Shown here: positions 45,701-53,745 of the stretch, piece by piece
Layout: every line of letters begins with the position of its first letter
Numbering within the stretch: the stretch's first letter is position 1
Notes under the pieces: model-generated
The model's input: only the letters and a program-made list of their open reading frames with translations
Databases searched by the model: none
Told to the model about the DNA's origin: nothing
Made by a program: the position numbers and the translations under genes
From: Berghia stephanieae
Taxonomy: Eukaryota > Mollusca > Gastropoda > Nudibranchia > Aeolidiidae
Direction of reading: 5' to 3'
Assembly (NCBI GenBank): GCA_034508935.3
Contig: CM067451.1
Coordinates: forward strand, 38,614,809-38,678,808
DNA: 64,000 bases

Positions 45701-48700
45701 AACAGCAGCATGACATGAGCACTGAAATATGAACAGGTTGAATGCAGTAAATAGAAGTCCCTCAGAGACAGAGCCTTACATTCTACGGTATATCTTAGTT
45801 TTTGTAGCATTAATTGGGCAGTAACTTGATTGCTACCGTATGGATCTCAATACTTTCTGCTTGATAGAAGAGAATCAATTACTGGTGGTATGAAGAAGGG
45901 CTTTAAAATAATGAAATAGTAATGATATGTAATAACTCAATTGCACCTAATACCAGCTTCTGTGCTTGTGAGTAGGGTACTTGCAAACCATAGGGTCTCA
46001 GATGCAATACATACCTTGGCCTCAGATGATCCCCCCTCACATCGCAGAAAGTGTAGCTGAAGAAGAACTCGATTAGTTAAAGGGGCACTCCAACAAGCAT
46101 CAGGTCGCCGACCTTTCCCCTTCATCAAAAACCTTCATTTCATTTCCTCATAGTCATCATCAACTGAAAAAAAAGTAATCAAGAGTCAATAAGTAGAAAA
46201 ACAGGTTACAAAAAATGGGATTTCAAACTTTCTACATTGCCAACCATTACTTTTACCATCATGGATATTTAAGCTTATTCTTATCTACTATATTATGCCT
46301 AATCTAACAACAAAATATTATTTTGAACATTTTGAAAAGAAAAAAAATATGATACAAGAAGAGTGGTGCTAAAGTTACTTTACCAATGAACACAAAGTAC
46401 ACAATATTTGAACATTCTGAAAAAGAAAATTCCATAGGTAAGGTAGCCAACTGGTTGTTTGTATGGAGAGAAGGGGGGGGGGGTCTAGGAGAAGGAGAGA
46501 AAGAGAATGAGTATGTGTGCGAGGATGAGAGAGAGATAAGTGTAAGAGGGGACAAAGATTAGACAATGAGAGAAAAAATGAGAAGGAGATAGAGAGAGAA
46601 GAGAGAAAGAGAGTTGGTGGGGGGGGGGGGGGGGGGGGGAGTAGAGGGAGAGAGAGAAAAAATGAAAAAAAGGAGATATAGAGAGAAGAATATAGAGAAA
46701 GAGAGTGGGAGGGGGGGGGGGGGGGGTAGAGGGAGAGAGAAATAAATAGATAGAAAGAGAGAGAGAGATCCTATCTACTAATTTGAGCATCTAACATTAT
46801 CGTTGGAAATGGCCAGTTCACTGTTTGACTCAATTGTCAATAAACAATAAAAAACATGAAAGCCGAAAATCGTTACTTAACTTCTACCTATCTTACGGAT
46901 TGATTTGGAGACCCAAAAAAAGTAATTTAATTGAAGCAACACATAATTTCAGGAGTGTGCTTATTCCCCGTCAATTGATAAACAAACGCACTCGGTCGGG
47001 TGCCGCCATCTTAGATTTTTATGCCGATGTTGCTAGGTCGTGTTTGAAGAAAGATTTAAACACAATTCTTGACTTTGAAGTCAGCAATTGTCCTACACAT
47101 GTTGAATTAACTTATATTTTATGATATCATGAAAAAACAAATTAGGATTTCATGGTGTAAAAAATTAACAGAGATCTGATCTGACATGGAGTTTCAAAAT
47201 GAGGTCATTCTCAATATTCTCATTCTTGTCCAAGTCAGCGGACGATCATCATTTATATAAAAGATAGAATTAAATGTAAAATTGATTTAATAAAAGCCAA
47301 ATTAAAACACTTACCTAATGATTCTTTTAAAAATCTGTTGAGTTCATATCCATTTTAGGAATTGAATAACACAAAGACACTTCAGTTGACTGAGACTCAA
47401 CTGAGACAACGATGCTAGGTACGCCGGAATCAAAAGTGAAAATGGAATGCTCGCGTTGTGTTGACGTTTGGAACTCCGCGGGATGGTACAAATCTCGGAA
47501 ACCATCGAGATTTAGATATTATAAAGAAAAAATGTTTCCAATCCTATTTTTGGCTTTAAAAAATCGAAATTTGTGAATTTTTGCCGATTTTAGGTATTTT
47601 TTCTGAAATATTTCGATTTTTTAGGGTTTTAATGTAAATAAATCACGTTGTTATTGGTATCATTAGAAAGAGCTTTTAATTCCCTTTCTAATAATGCTAT
47701 TTGTAACACGATCCAACAAAAGTACTAGTAGCGTTGGCGGTTAAAAAATGGTTACCCATAAAATTTCGGTTATTCGCCGCGATAAAAAAACGCATTATGT
47801 CATGCTCTTTACAAGGGTCTAATAAACTATTTTTGCAAGAAAAATCATCAAATCTGACATGTTTTAGAAGGAGAATAGATAAGCTTTTCAGTGATATAAT
47901 TTTAATCCCTGTAACTTAAATAGAAATATAGATTGCTTCAAGTGAAATTGGTTGAAAATTAGAGATTTTCAGGCCCGTTACACAGAAATGGACTGGATTG
48001 GGATACCTATTTCTATATTTTTTAATGGCACTTTTATTATATTTAACAATACAATCAACTTATTGTCTCTCCCAGTCATCTTGAAGGTGTATCTACTGAT
48101 TGAAAAGCATTAACCATTCCCTTGCAGATTAATCTTTAGATTTTTAAACATTGTTTTACACGAAGACAGTAAAAAAAAAAAAAAAAAAAATAACAAACTT
48201 ACAAGTATGAATAAATAAATAGAGGTGCCTAAATGAGTCAATATAATGGAGATTTATATATAAATATATATGTATTCTGTGTTTACTTGATAAAGGCCAA
48301 GGGCTGAAACGTTTGTTTTGTGTTGTTCATTCATGAGTCAGATTTACTCCCTTTATCTTTATCTCCATTACAAATATGAAACATACTGACTATATTTTTA
48401 CAACTCGTCCATTTTAGTTGTTTAATGTGGAAACCAGAAATTCCATTTTCAAGTCCGTCCCATCATCCCTGACATTTGCCAAAGAGCGTCTGCTGGACTC
48501 GGATTCCATCGTATCCCATCATCCATCAGTTTACTTCAACTCCAGCCACGAGGCAGACGGAAAGCTCTTGGCAGAGTTGCAGACGGTCCAGGACGTCGTT
48601 TCTACTGTAAGTGGATGGAGGACCTTTTATTTCATTGAATCTCGATTTTCTTTTCTTTATTTGATTTTTTTTGTTTATTTAATCTTGCACATACTAAATG

Positions 48701-49958
48701 AATTTGTGTTTCATAATCTATCACCACTACTACACCAGCCACCACATCATCATTCCCATCCCACTACACTCATCATCCCTACTACACCACATCATCATCA
48801 CACTAACCAGCCACCACATCATCAATATACACCAGCCACACATCATCATTCCCATCACCTACTCACATCCCTACCCACTACTGCCTAACCACCACCATCA
48901 TCATCCTACCACCACCACTACTACTACTACAACCACCTCCACACCACCATCCCTATCACCACTATTACTACAACCACCACCACATCATCATCCCTATCAC
49001 CACTATTACTACAACCACCACCACATCATCATCCCTACCACCACTACTACTACAACCACCACCACATCATCATCCTTACCACCACCACTACTACTACAAC
49101 CACCACCACATCATCATCCCTACCACCACTACTACTACAACCACCACCACATCATCATCCCTACCACCACTACTACTACAACCACCACCACATCATCATC
49201 CCTACCACCACTACTGCTACAACCACCACCATATCATCATCCCTACCACCACTACTACTACAACCACCACCACATCATCATCCCTGTCACCACTACTACT
49301 ACAACCACCTCCACATCATCATCCCTACAACCACCACATAAACTATTTTCAAATTTTCATCCTTTATATTTTTATTTTTTTTATATATTAAAAGTCAAAA
49401 TAATAAAATAAAAGCATGATGGAAATGGTTTATACCCCACCTTTTTTTATTTGACAGGGACTCGAGGGCATTTATTATTGTGGAATGATGTTCTAATTTA
49501 TAATTATTTTTTATTTTCCCTCGTCCATTTCAGTTGCAAAATAACCCAGATAGCATCAAGACTAAGACCCCTGACCTATTGTCCTTCACCTTGACTGGTC
49601 TCAAGGCCGTAGGGGATGCCCATGGTTTGGGATCTAAGGAAACAAAGGAGGCAGAGGAGCTGGTCACCAAAACCGTAGATAAGGTGAGGCATTCTGATCG
49701 TTGACACACATGAGTATAGGATCAGGGCTGACAACTGTAAGCAAAAAAATAAATAAATAAAATTCCCTTTATTCGTCCCATATGGACTACAGTGCCCTCC
49801 GTACTAAAGTCACAACAAGATCTTGACAGCCTCAAGACTCAGGCCCAGGACCGTGACCAATGGAAACAGTTAACAACATGGATGGAGAGAGCAGATGTAC
49901 TCATCGACTATGACTGAATCACACAATTCTCAGCAAGCGTCATTCAGACTGCGAAGCT

Positions 49959-49994
<36 letters not shown>

Positions 49995-50834
49995 ACTACT
50001 ACTACTACTACTATGGAGGATTTGTCTCTAGGGTCTATTCCAAGGGAAGACTGGAATATAACCCAGGCATCAGCCGTAGTGCAGTGCCTCAAATTGAGCT
50101 AGGGCAAGGTGACTTGCTCAAGGCCACACAGCACGGTGGTGGGTGATCGAACTGGTCCCTGGTATTGGTCAAGAACATGGCCATGGTCAAGAATCTTACA
50201 ATATTATAAGACAAAACCGATGTGACTAGTATATCTAATGTGGCTTTGTGGTATGACACATGCCTTTGGACCAGTAGGTCCCAGGTTTGAGTCCCACTCT
50301 AACAGTACTTAGATGTAAAGAAGAATAAAATCATCTTATAGGAACCATATCTCGTCGTAGATGTTAAGAGTTGCTGAGAGAGAGAGAGAGAGAGAGAATC
50401 TAATTGATAACGATAACTGCAAAACCCATTCTGTATAAATTATTTGTTGTTTGTTCTTTGTTTTCTTTTTTTTGGGGGGATGTTTCTTCCACCTTGCTAG
50501 GTGGTGTTCAAAATAGATACTTGATCTCCATTCTGTTCGTCATCTCCATCTTTGAGTAAGTAGTAGTCCTTCAGAGATATTGGACACGTGGAGTCGAAAA
50601 AAACTTTTTTTGGGGGTCATATCTGATCTTATCTACTGTAGTGACTAACGTTAACCATATAATATAATATACTCCCTATTGAATTTCAGTTGACTGAGGA
50701 TTTGAAAAGCATCTACGGTGGAAACGTTATGGTTGAGGTTATCATCACCCCTGCTGTAGAACACGTCAATGTAAGACATACGCGAAGTCTCATGGCTGCC
50801 AAATCAAAGAATAAGGTAAATCCCAAAAATTTTC

Positions 50835-50869
<35 letters not shown>

Positions 50870-51451
50870 TATTTTAATATTTACCACAATGTTTTTCATT
50901 CTGCTTTTCGATATTCTATGTGAACTTTGAACAAGATGTGTGTGTGACTGTTATGGTGATTTCGTAATCGAATGAATGAACTTTTGTGATACCAAAAAAA
51001 CTATTGTAAAGCACCTCTGAGCACTATTTGTGGATACTGGCGCTATATCAAATAATAATTGTAAATAAATATAAATAAATAAATAAAAGGTTTGGTATGA
51101 TGGCTTCCTGGATACAATTTTTTTTTTTTTTTTTTTTGGTGATTTATTGATGAATATTTTTATTTAGTCATTTTTTATTTTATTTCAGATTTACTTTAAC
51201 TTTTTATCCTTTTAATTATCTTTTATGTTTTCTCCGATTCATCCTCCCATCCCCCCCTTCCAGTTCTCCCATCTCAACCTTGCCTTAGATTGGCACGACG
51301 ATTTCCCCGTTTCATTCAACATCGTTTTGTGGTTGATGGTCCTCCTCATCCTCCTCGTCATCTTCATCGCCTACGGCGTCTGGAACATGAACCCAATCTG
51401 GAGTCCATTCTATACCGAGTCCCCCAGGACGAAAGCAAGAAGACCAACTAG
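40011..51451 (+). CDS. ATP6AP2: ATP6AP2: V-ATPase accessory subunit 2 / (pro)renin receptor
   Basis: Eight coding exons: 40011-40065, 42273-42406, 43111-43239, 43561-43659, 48418-48606, 49534-49683, 50690-50815, 51264-51451. All junctions are GT-AG. Allowing for one missing base in exon 8 the product is 356 residues (human 350). It has an N-terminal signal peptide, a luminal domain, an RHTR furin-type site (281-284, human RKTR), one membrane helix (about 311-333) and a short tail ending KKTN. Known role: assembly and function of the V-ATPase in ER, endosomes and lysosomes, with links to Wnt and planar polarity signalling; the renin link is vertebrate. The best-matching blocks are SIYGGNVMVEV, NIVLWLMVLLILLVIFIAY and VWNMNP. 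Orthology is secure. Confidence 0.96.
40066..41440. other. ATP6AP2 intron 1, unassigned part
   Basis: No repeat family or exon recognised. A T run lies at 40374-40392. Confidence 0.45.
41443..41505. repeat. (GA)n microsatellite
   Basis: About 30 GA units after a short GT repeat, ATP6AP2 intron 1. Confidence 0.95.
41591..42093 (+). mobile_element. R14, complete copy with target duplication
   Basis: 503 bp, CTGGGTGGGGTTCC to AAAAACAAAAAAC, flanked by ATAACTACATTTT (41578-41590) and ATAACTAAATTTT (42094-42106), one mismatch. ATP6AP2 intron 1. Confidence 0.88.
42273..42406 (+). CDS. ATP6AP2: ATP6AP2 exon 2 (luminal)
   Basis: Acceptor AAACCTCTTCAG, donor CAG|GTTGGT. Encodes VLDGKVIHIKHAPSYIAFQD through LASALGVKSQ. 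Confidence 0.9.
42594..42730. repeat. G run and (ATT)n microsatellite
   Basis: A short G run at about 42594, then ATT (42626-42730), ATP6AP2 intron 2. Confidence 0.9.
42968..42989. repeat. 22-G run
   Basis: Uninterrupted G tract in ATP6AP2 intron 2, about 120 bp before exon 3. Confidence 0.95.
43111..43239 (+). CDS. ATP6AP2: ATP6AP2 exon 3 (luminal)
   Basis: Acceptor TTTCCTAACCAG, donor TGG|GTCAGA (weak, but the frame and the human match SYPLENAVPF to SFPMDWDMPF require it). Confidence 0.88.
43255..43302. repeat. (TTTA)n microsatellite
   Basis: Starts 15 bp after the weak exon 3 donor. Confidence 0.9.
43561..43659 (+). CDS. ATP6AP2: ATP6AP2 exon 4 (luminal)
   Basis: Acceptor TCAAATACAG, donor CAG|GTATTT. 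Encodes DMPFVDVNQLMNNVQRKFL and the SEDPLMLNFL block (human SEETPVVLQL). Confidence 0.93.
43816..44731. other. left part of the 4.2-kb element, non-coding
   Basis: A-rich with many AAAAATTCAT-type motifs (for example TTTTCAAAAATTCAT near 44200 and 44370). No domain recognised. Confidence 0.4.
44732..46128 (-). pseudogene. unidentified spliced coding region inside the 4.2-kb element
   Basis: First exon 46128-46015 (MMKGKGRRPDACWSAPLT then NRVLLQLHFLRCEGGSSEAK, donor AAG|GTATGT). Second exon from 45587 (acceptor TTTCTTTCTGCAG; IAEWFTYLYPECVLLVQRIG, FLNEILDHDYLSPSLSALS). It leads into a Ser/Thr-rich stretch and then a domain with GQWVAIFYDQKFYVG and YKWPVVEDIAEVESKYVF. Amino-acid order and splice sites suggest a real protein, but the coding signal is spread over more than one frame, so it is decayed or badly sequenced. 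It may be the element's own gene. I do not recognise the family; the last domain resembles a WVAVxYDxxxYxG module I know only from uncharacterised invertebrate proteins. Confidence 0.5.
46466..46770. repeat. purine-rich GA block with three G runs
   Basis: GAGA-rich DNA with G runs of 11 (46473-46483), 21 (46619-46639) and 16 (46711-46726), inside the 4.2-kb element. Confidence 0.9.
47002..47013 (-). promoter_or_regulatory. YY1-like site TAAGATGGCGGC
   Basis: On the - strand it reads TAAGATGGCGGCACC, a strong match to the YY1 initiator motif, 0.9 kb upstream of the first - strand exon. CCTAGCAAC lies about 25 bp upstream on the same strand. It could start the - strand gene. Confidence 0.35.
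47130..48009. other. right part of the 4.2-kb element
   Basis: A CpG-containing patch (47400-47500) and a + strand open frame of 61 codons (47734-47919) with no recognised domain. Confidence 0.35.
48283..48370 (+). repeat. dispersed foldback-like repeat
   Basis: TTGATAAAGGCCAAGGGCTG, AAACGTTTG, then TCATTCATGAGTCAGATTTA. Inverted relative of 22743-22830. It ends about 48 bp before ATP6AP2 exon 5. Confidence 0.55.
48418..48606 (+). CDS. ATP6AP2: ATP6AP2 exon 5 (luminal)
   Basis: Acceptor CGTCCATTTTAG, donor ACT|GTAAGT. Encodes SVPSSLTFAKERLL, VYFNSSHEADGKLLAELQTV and QDVVST. The NSS sequon could be glycosylated. Confidence 0.94.
48890..49340. repeat. 41-bp minisatellite
   Basis: Unit ATCATCATCCCTACCACCAC, TACTACTACAACCACCACCAC, about 11 copies. 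Starts at 48984, 49025, 49066, 49110, 49151, 49192 and 49233 show a 41-bp period with one 3-bp expansion. ATP6AP2 intron 5; the surrounding CAC/CAT-rich DNA (48720-48890) looks like its degenerate edge. Confidence 0.92.
49534..49683 (+). CDS. ATP6AP2: ATP6AP2 exon 6 (luminal)
   Basis: Acceptor GTCCATTTCAG, donor AAG|GTGAGG. Encodes TPDLLSFTLTGLKAVGDAHG (human [20 protein letters not shown]). Confidence 0.95.
49752..50160 (-). mobile_element. SINE-C interrupted by a LINE
   Basis: Tail part 49752-49788 (AAATTCCCTTTATTCGTCCC) and body/head part from 50014 (GGATTTGTCTCTAGGGTC to GGTGATCGAACTGG) match the uninterrupted copy at 11524. ATP6AP2 intron 6. Confidence 0.75.
49789..50013 (+). pseudogene. 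LINE 3' end with (ACT)n tail
   Basis: The + strand reads LKTQAQDRDQWKQLTTWMER, similar to the AxDRxxWR C-termini of many LINE ORF2 proteins, then a stop and an ACT array (49963-50010). TATGG borders both sides, consistent with a short target duplication in SINE-C. Confidence 0.65.
50226..50380 (+). mobile_element. SINE-A, decayed copy
   Basis: TGTGGCTTTGTGGTATGACA, CCCAGGTTTGAGTCCC (B box) and AAAATCATCTTATAGGAACC follow SINE-A order with heavy divergence; a GA repeat closes it (50377-50397). ATP6AP2 intron 6. Confidence 0.6.
50398..50689. other. ATP6AP2 intron 6, remainder
   Basis: Nothing recognised. Confidence 0.4.
50690..50815 (+). CDS. ATP6AP2: ATP6AP2 exon 7 (furin-type site)
   Basis: Acceptor TGAATTTCAG, donor AAG|GTAAAT. 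Encodes LTEDLKSIYGGNVMVEVI, then VRHTRSL, where RHTR is the conserved proprotein-convertase site. Confidence 0.95.
50844..51138. repeat. TA repeat, SINE tail fragment and T run in intron 7
   Basis: TA repeat (50844-50868); GTAAAGCACCTCTGAGCAC and GGCGCTATATCAAAT (51006-51053), a SINE-like tail; 20-T run (51119-51138). Confidence 0.7.
51264..51451 (+). CDS. ATP6AP2: ATP6AP2 exon 8 (membrane helix, tail), one base missing
   Basis: Acceptor CCCCCTTCCAG. Encodes the membrane helix and VWNMN. Read straight on, the frame gives a non-conserved tail to a TGA at 51479. From 51392 the next frame reads PNLESILYRVPQDESKKTN and TAG (51449-51451), matching human DPGYDSIIYRMTNQ and ending in KKxx. One C is missing from the CCC at 51392-51394. 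Confidence 0.93.
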
Positions 51452-51483
51452 ACTCATAATGGGAGGGGGGGAGAAATGAATGA

Positions 51484-51757
51484 ATTGCCGCTTGAGGCTC
51501 GAAGACATAAATAAAAATATTAAAATGGAATGGAAGCTTCTATGTAATTTACAAAGACAATTGATATGGATTTTTCGGGTTTCTCCTTGGGTCAACAAAA
51601 CATGATCAATGAGACTTTTAAAAGACAAGTTTTGTCTTTAATGTTTCTGATGCATCGTGTTACATTGACCAAGGGAAAACCCGAAATATCCGTTTTATCT
51701 GTCCTTGTAAATTAAATTGGAAGCTTCTATTTTATATTAATATTTTTATTTCTTTCT
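51484..51757. mobile_element. FB-A, diverged subfamily
   Basis: Arms GAAGCTTCTATGTAATTTAC / AAATTAAATTGGAAGCTTC and TTTTTCGGGTTTCTCC / GGGAAAACCCGAAATATCC. If the poly(A) site below is right it is transcribed within the ATP6AP2 mRNA. Confidence 0.75.
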
Positions 51758-52401
51758 TTTTTATGCAAGGCCTTGTGGTTTCATCTACAGGACCTCCTGT
51801 AAAGTGATGGGTGTTGCGTCACATCCAAAATCAGCACTGTGGACCAAAGTAGTGGGTGTTTTGTGACACCAAAAATCCTGTAGACCGGGATATGGTCATG
51901 CAGTTTTTAGAAAATTTATAGAAATAATTGCAGACACGCCCGTTCTTTAAATCATAATGATTTATCATTTTTAACAACAACAAAAAACTTTTCTTTTTAA
52001 AGAAGTTAAGTTTTGTCTTGAGACTGATTGGATTAAAAAAGTTATATATTCAAATTTAGTTCATTATTGATAAGTTATGTTTTGTACTTGACAATATAAG
52101 CTGCTCTTATTTTTGGTTGTATTAACGATTTTCTCAAAGGCGTTCATTTTAATTTTATTCCTTAGTGTAAACAGGAAGTGGAAATAATTATACTAGGATA
52201 CTGTCAATCTGTGGTCCCAGTTTTGCTAAGTATTTCTGATGAAAGTTGTATTTGAAATTATATTGTAAGAGAGTATTAGAAGAAAAAAAGTAGTAAAGGA
52301 AAATTGTTTTTGTGGCAATTAGATCATGATATGGAAAGGTTTTTGTAAGTTGATAAAAGCAAGGTTGAAAGCTTTATTTTTTTCACCCTTTGTGGGGAGG
52401 A

Positions 52402-52422
52402 GGGGGGGGGGGGGGGGGGGGG
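52402..52422. repeat. 21-G run
   Basis: Uninterrupted G tract in the likely 3' UTR. Confidence 0.95.
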
Positions 52423-52873
52423 ACAAACGGGAGTAGTGTAATTGGATAAATGGGACAACGAGTTTGAATTGTGTAAAATTACAATGAGTGAAAGTTGACA
52501 AATTGTTGCTGACAGATACCAGTTTTTTATTTGATGTCGAAGTTAAAATATGAAGTATTTATTGAATTGGAGTGTTACATTTTTCCCTTTACGAATGTTT
52601 TGTTTAATCTACGATGGTCATATTTCATTACATTTACTATTTATCGGATTTTAGAGTCAGGTTCGTACGTGTGTAGTAGTAGTAATTAGTAGTCATGGAT
52701 GTTTGTGCATTGAAATAGTGATATGTATTGAAAACGGTAGTTACTTTTATTTATTTTTTTTTACAAAACTCACACTAGTTTGATCCACTGCACAACTTGT
52801 TAAGTGCCGTGTCAGTGACTTTTGTAGTCTCAAATTTTTCTCTGGATTATTCTATTTTTTAAGTAATGCTTTC

Positions 52874-52902
52874 CATTCTATTCTATTCTATTCTATTCTA
52901 TT
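52874..52902. repeat. (ATTCT)n
   Basis: About six pentanucleotide units. Confidence 0.9.
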
Positions 52903-52981
52903 AATTGCAGTTTTTCCTATGTTGTAAAATATCAGTGAAGATTTGTTAATTAAGTCTATTGACGTTCCATACCTAGCTGAT

Positions 52982-52987
52982 AATAAA
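52982..52987 (+). terminator. poly(A) signal, ATP6AP2
   Basis: AATAAA followed 30-45 bp later by GT-rich GTTTGTGGATGTGGATTTGG, a classic cleavage arrangement; the 3' UTR would be about 1.55 kb. Confidence 0.6.
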
Positions 52988-53005
52988 AGCCTCGTCTTCT
53001 ATACT

Positions 53006-53538
53006 TTTCTCGAGAGTTTGTGGATGTGGATTTGGATGGAGAAGCCATTAGTGGATAACGTGTATAGCTGGCTGTGATAAGGATAAGCCCTGTTGCCATT
53101 CCAGGACATTGTAATGCCGCTCAATAGAATGATTGCTGTAAGTCCAGTCCAGGTGATGTACATCATGTGTGAGTGGATCACTGAATGCTTGTATGAAGAG
53201 TGTCTCTATTTCATGCATCAATATTCATTCTTTAAGAATAGGATGCGATTTTTCTCTCTAAGTTTTACCGTCTTACAGTTTTCACGACTGCAGAATTAGT
53301 AATTTTACTCTTGCTTTGTAGAAGAAACTCAAATGATTCCCTTCTCTTATCGTGAAAACTGGGTATTGAATTGTGTAACGAGATAGAGATAAAGAGAAAC
53401 TCGTGATTTGAAAGAAATCGTTCATTTCATTTATTTATAACTTGTCATCTAGTCATCTCAGTGTAATCTTTGTATAACGTGTTTGTAGTGAGGAAATTAT
53501 TTAGAGTGAGTACTAAGCTCATAGAGGCTGTGGACTGT
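53006..53538. other. non-coding stretch
   Basis: Nothing recognised. Confidence 0.4.
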
Positions 53539-53745
53539 TAAATGTAATGTACAACAATGAATTACACAGTTCAAAATAGAACAGAGTACTACTTAACGCA
53601 TAGAACATTTCGGGCTGAAAACTCTTCCTCTGCCAATAACAAAAAACAATTGTAATTAGCTGAGGAAGGGTTTTGAGTCCAAAATATTCAGTGTTTATAG
53701 TTAAGTTGTTCATTATTTTGAAGTTGTTATTTTAATTTTTTGAAC
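53539..53745. mobile_element. FB-B, two-armed copy
   Basis: GAACATTTCGGGCTGAAAAC and CTGAGGAAGGGTTTTGAGTC face each other around AACAAAAAACAATTG, so the element is a palindrome. Confidence 0.7.

Larger units (their letters stand above)
43815..48009. mobile_element. 4.2-kb DNA-transposon-like element in ATP6AP2 intron 4
   Basis: The left end TAGGTATTCCAGACC and the complement of the right end TAGGTATCCCAATCC agree at 12 of 15 bases. TTTCTAT lies immediately outside both ends (43808-43814, 48010-48016); the match extends to TATTTCTAT if the terminal TA is counted on one side. This is the layout of a cut-and-paste transposon with a 7-9 bp duplication (P- or Mutator-like lengths). Inside are a spliced - strand coding region and a purine-rich block. 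Superfamily not identified. Confidence 0.6.
51452..53005 (+). other. probable ATP6AP2 3' UTR
   Basis: No coding signal between the stop and the poly(A) signal at 52982. It contains FB-A and a 21-G run (52402-52422). Confidence 0.6.

Noticed and set aside
46619-46726. G-quadruplex promoter element
   Set aside because: Single long G runs can fold in many ways, and there is no evidence of a start site here; homopolymer error is equally likely.
47412-47580. Short + strand frame starting MLGTPESKVKMECSRC
   Set aside because: Two Cys and a CpG patch hinted at a zinc-finger start, but the frame closes soon and no continuing exon was found.
48720-49340. CRISPR-like array
   Set aside because: Units are contiguous with no unique spacers, and the context is an animal intron.
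48698-49411. 237-codon open frame rich in His, Thr and Pro
   Set aside because: It is read through the 41-bp minisatellite in an ATP6AP2 intron.
53093-53299. 68-codon open frame after ATP6AP2
   Set aside because: It lies beyond the likely poly(A) site, with no splice signals or recognisable domain.
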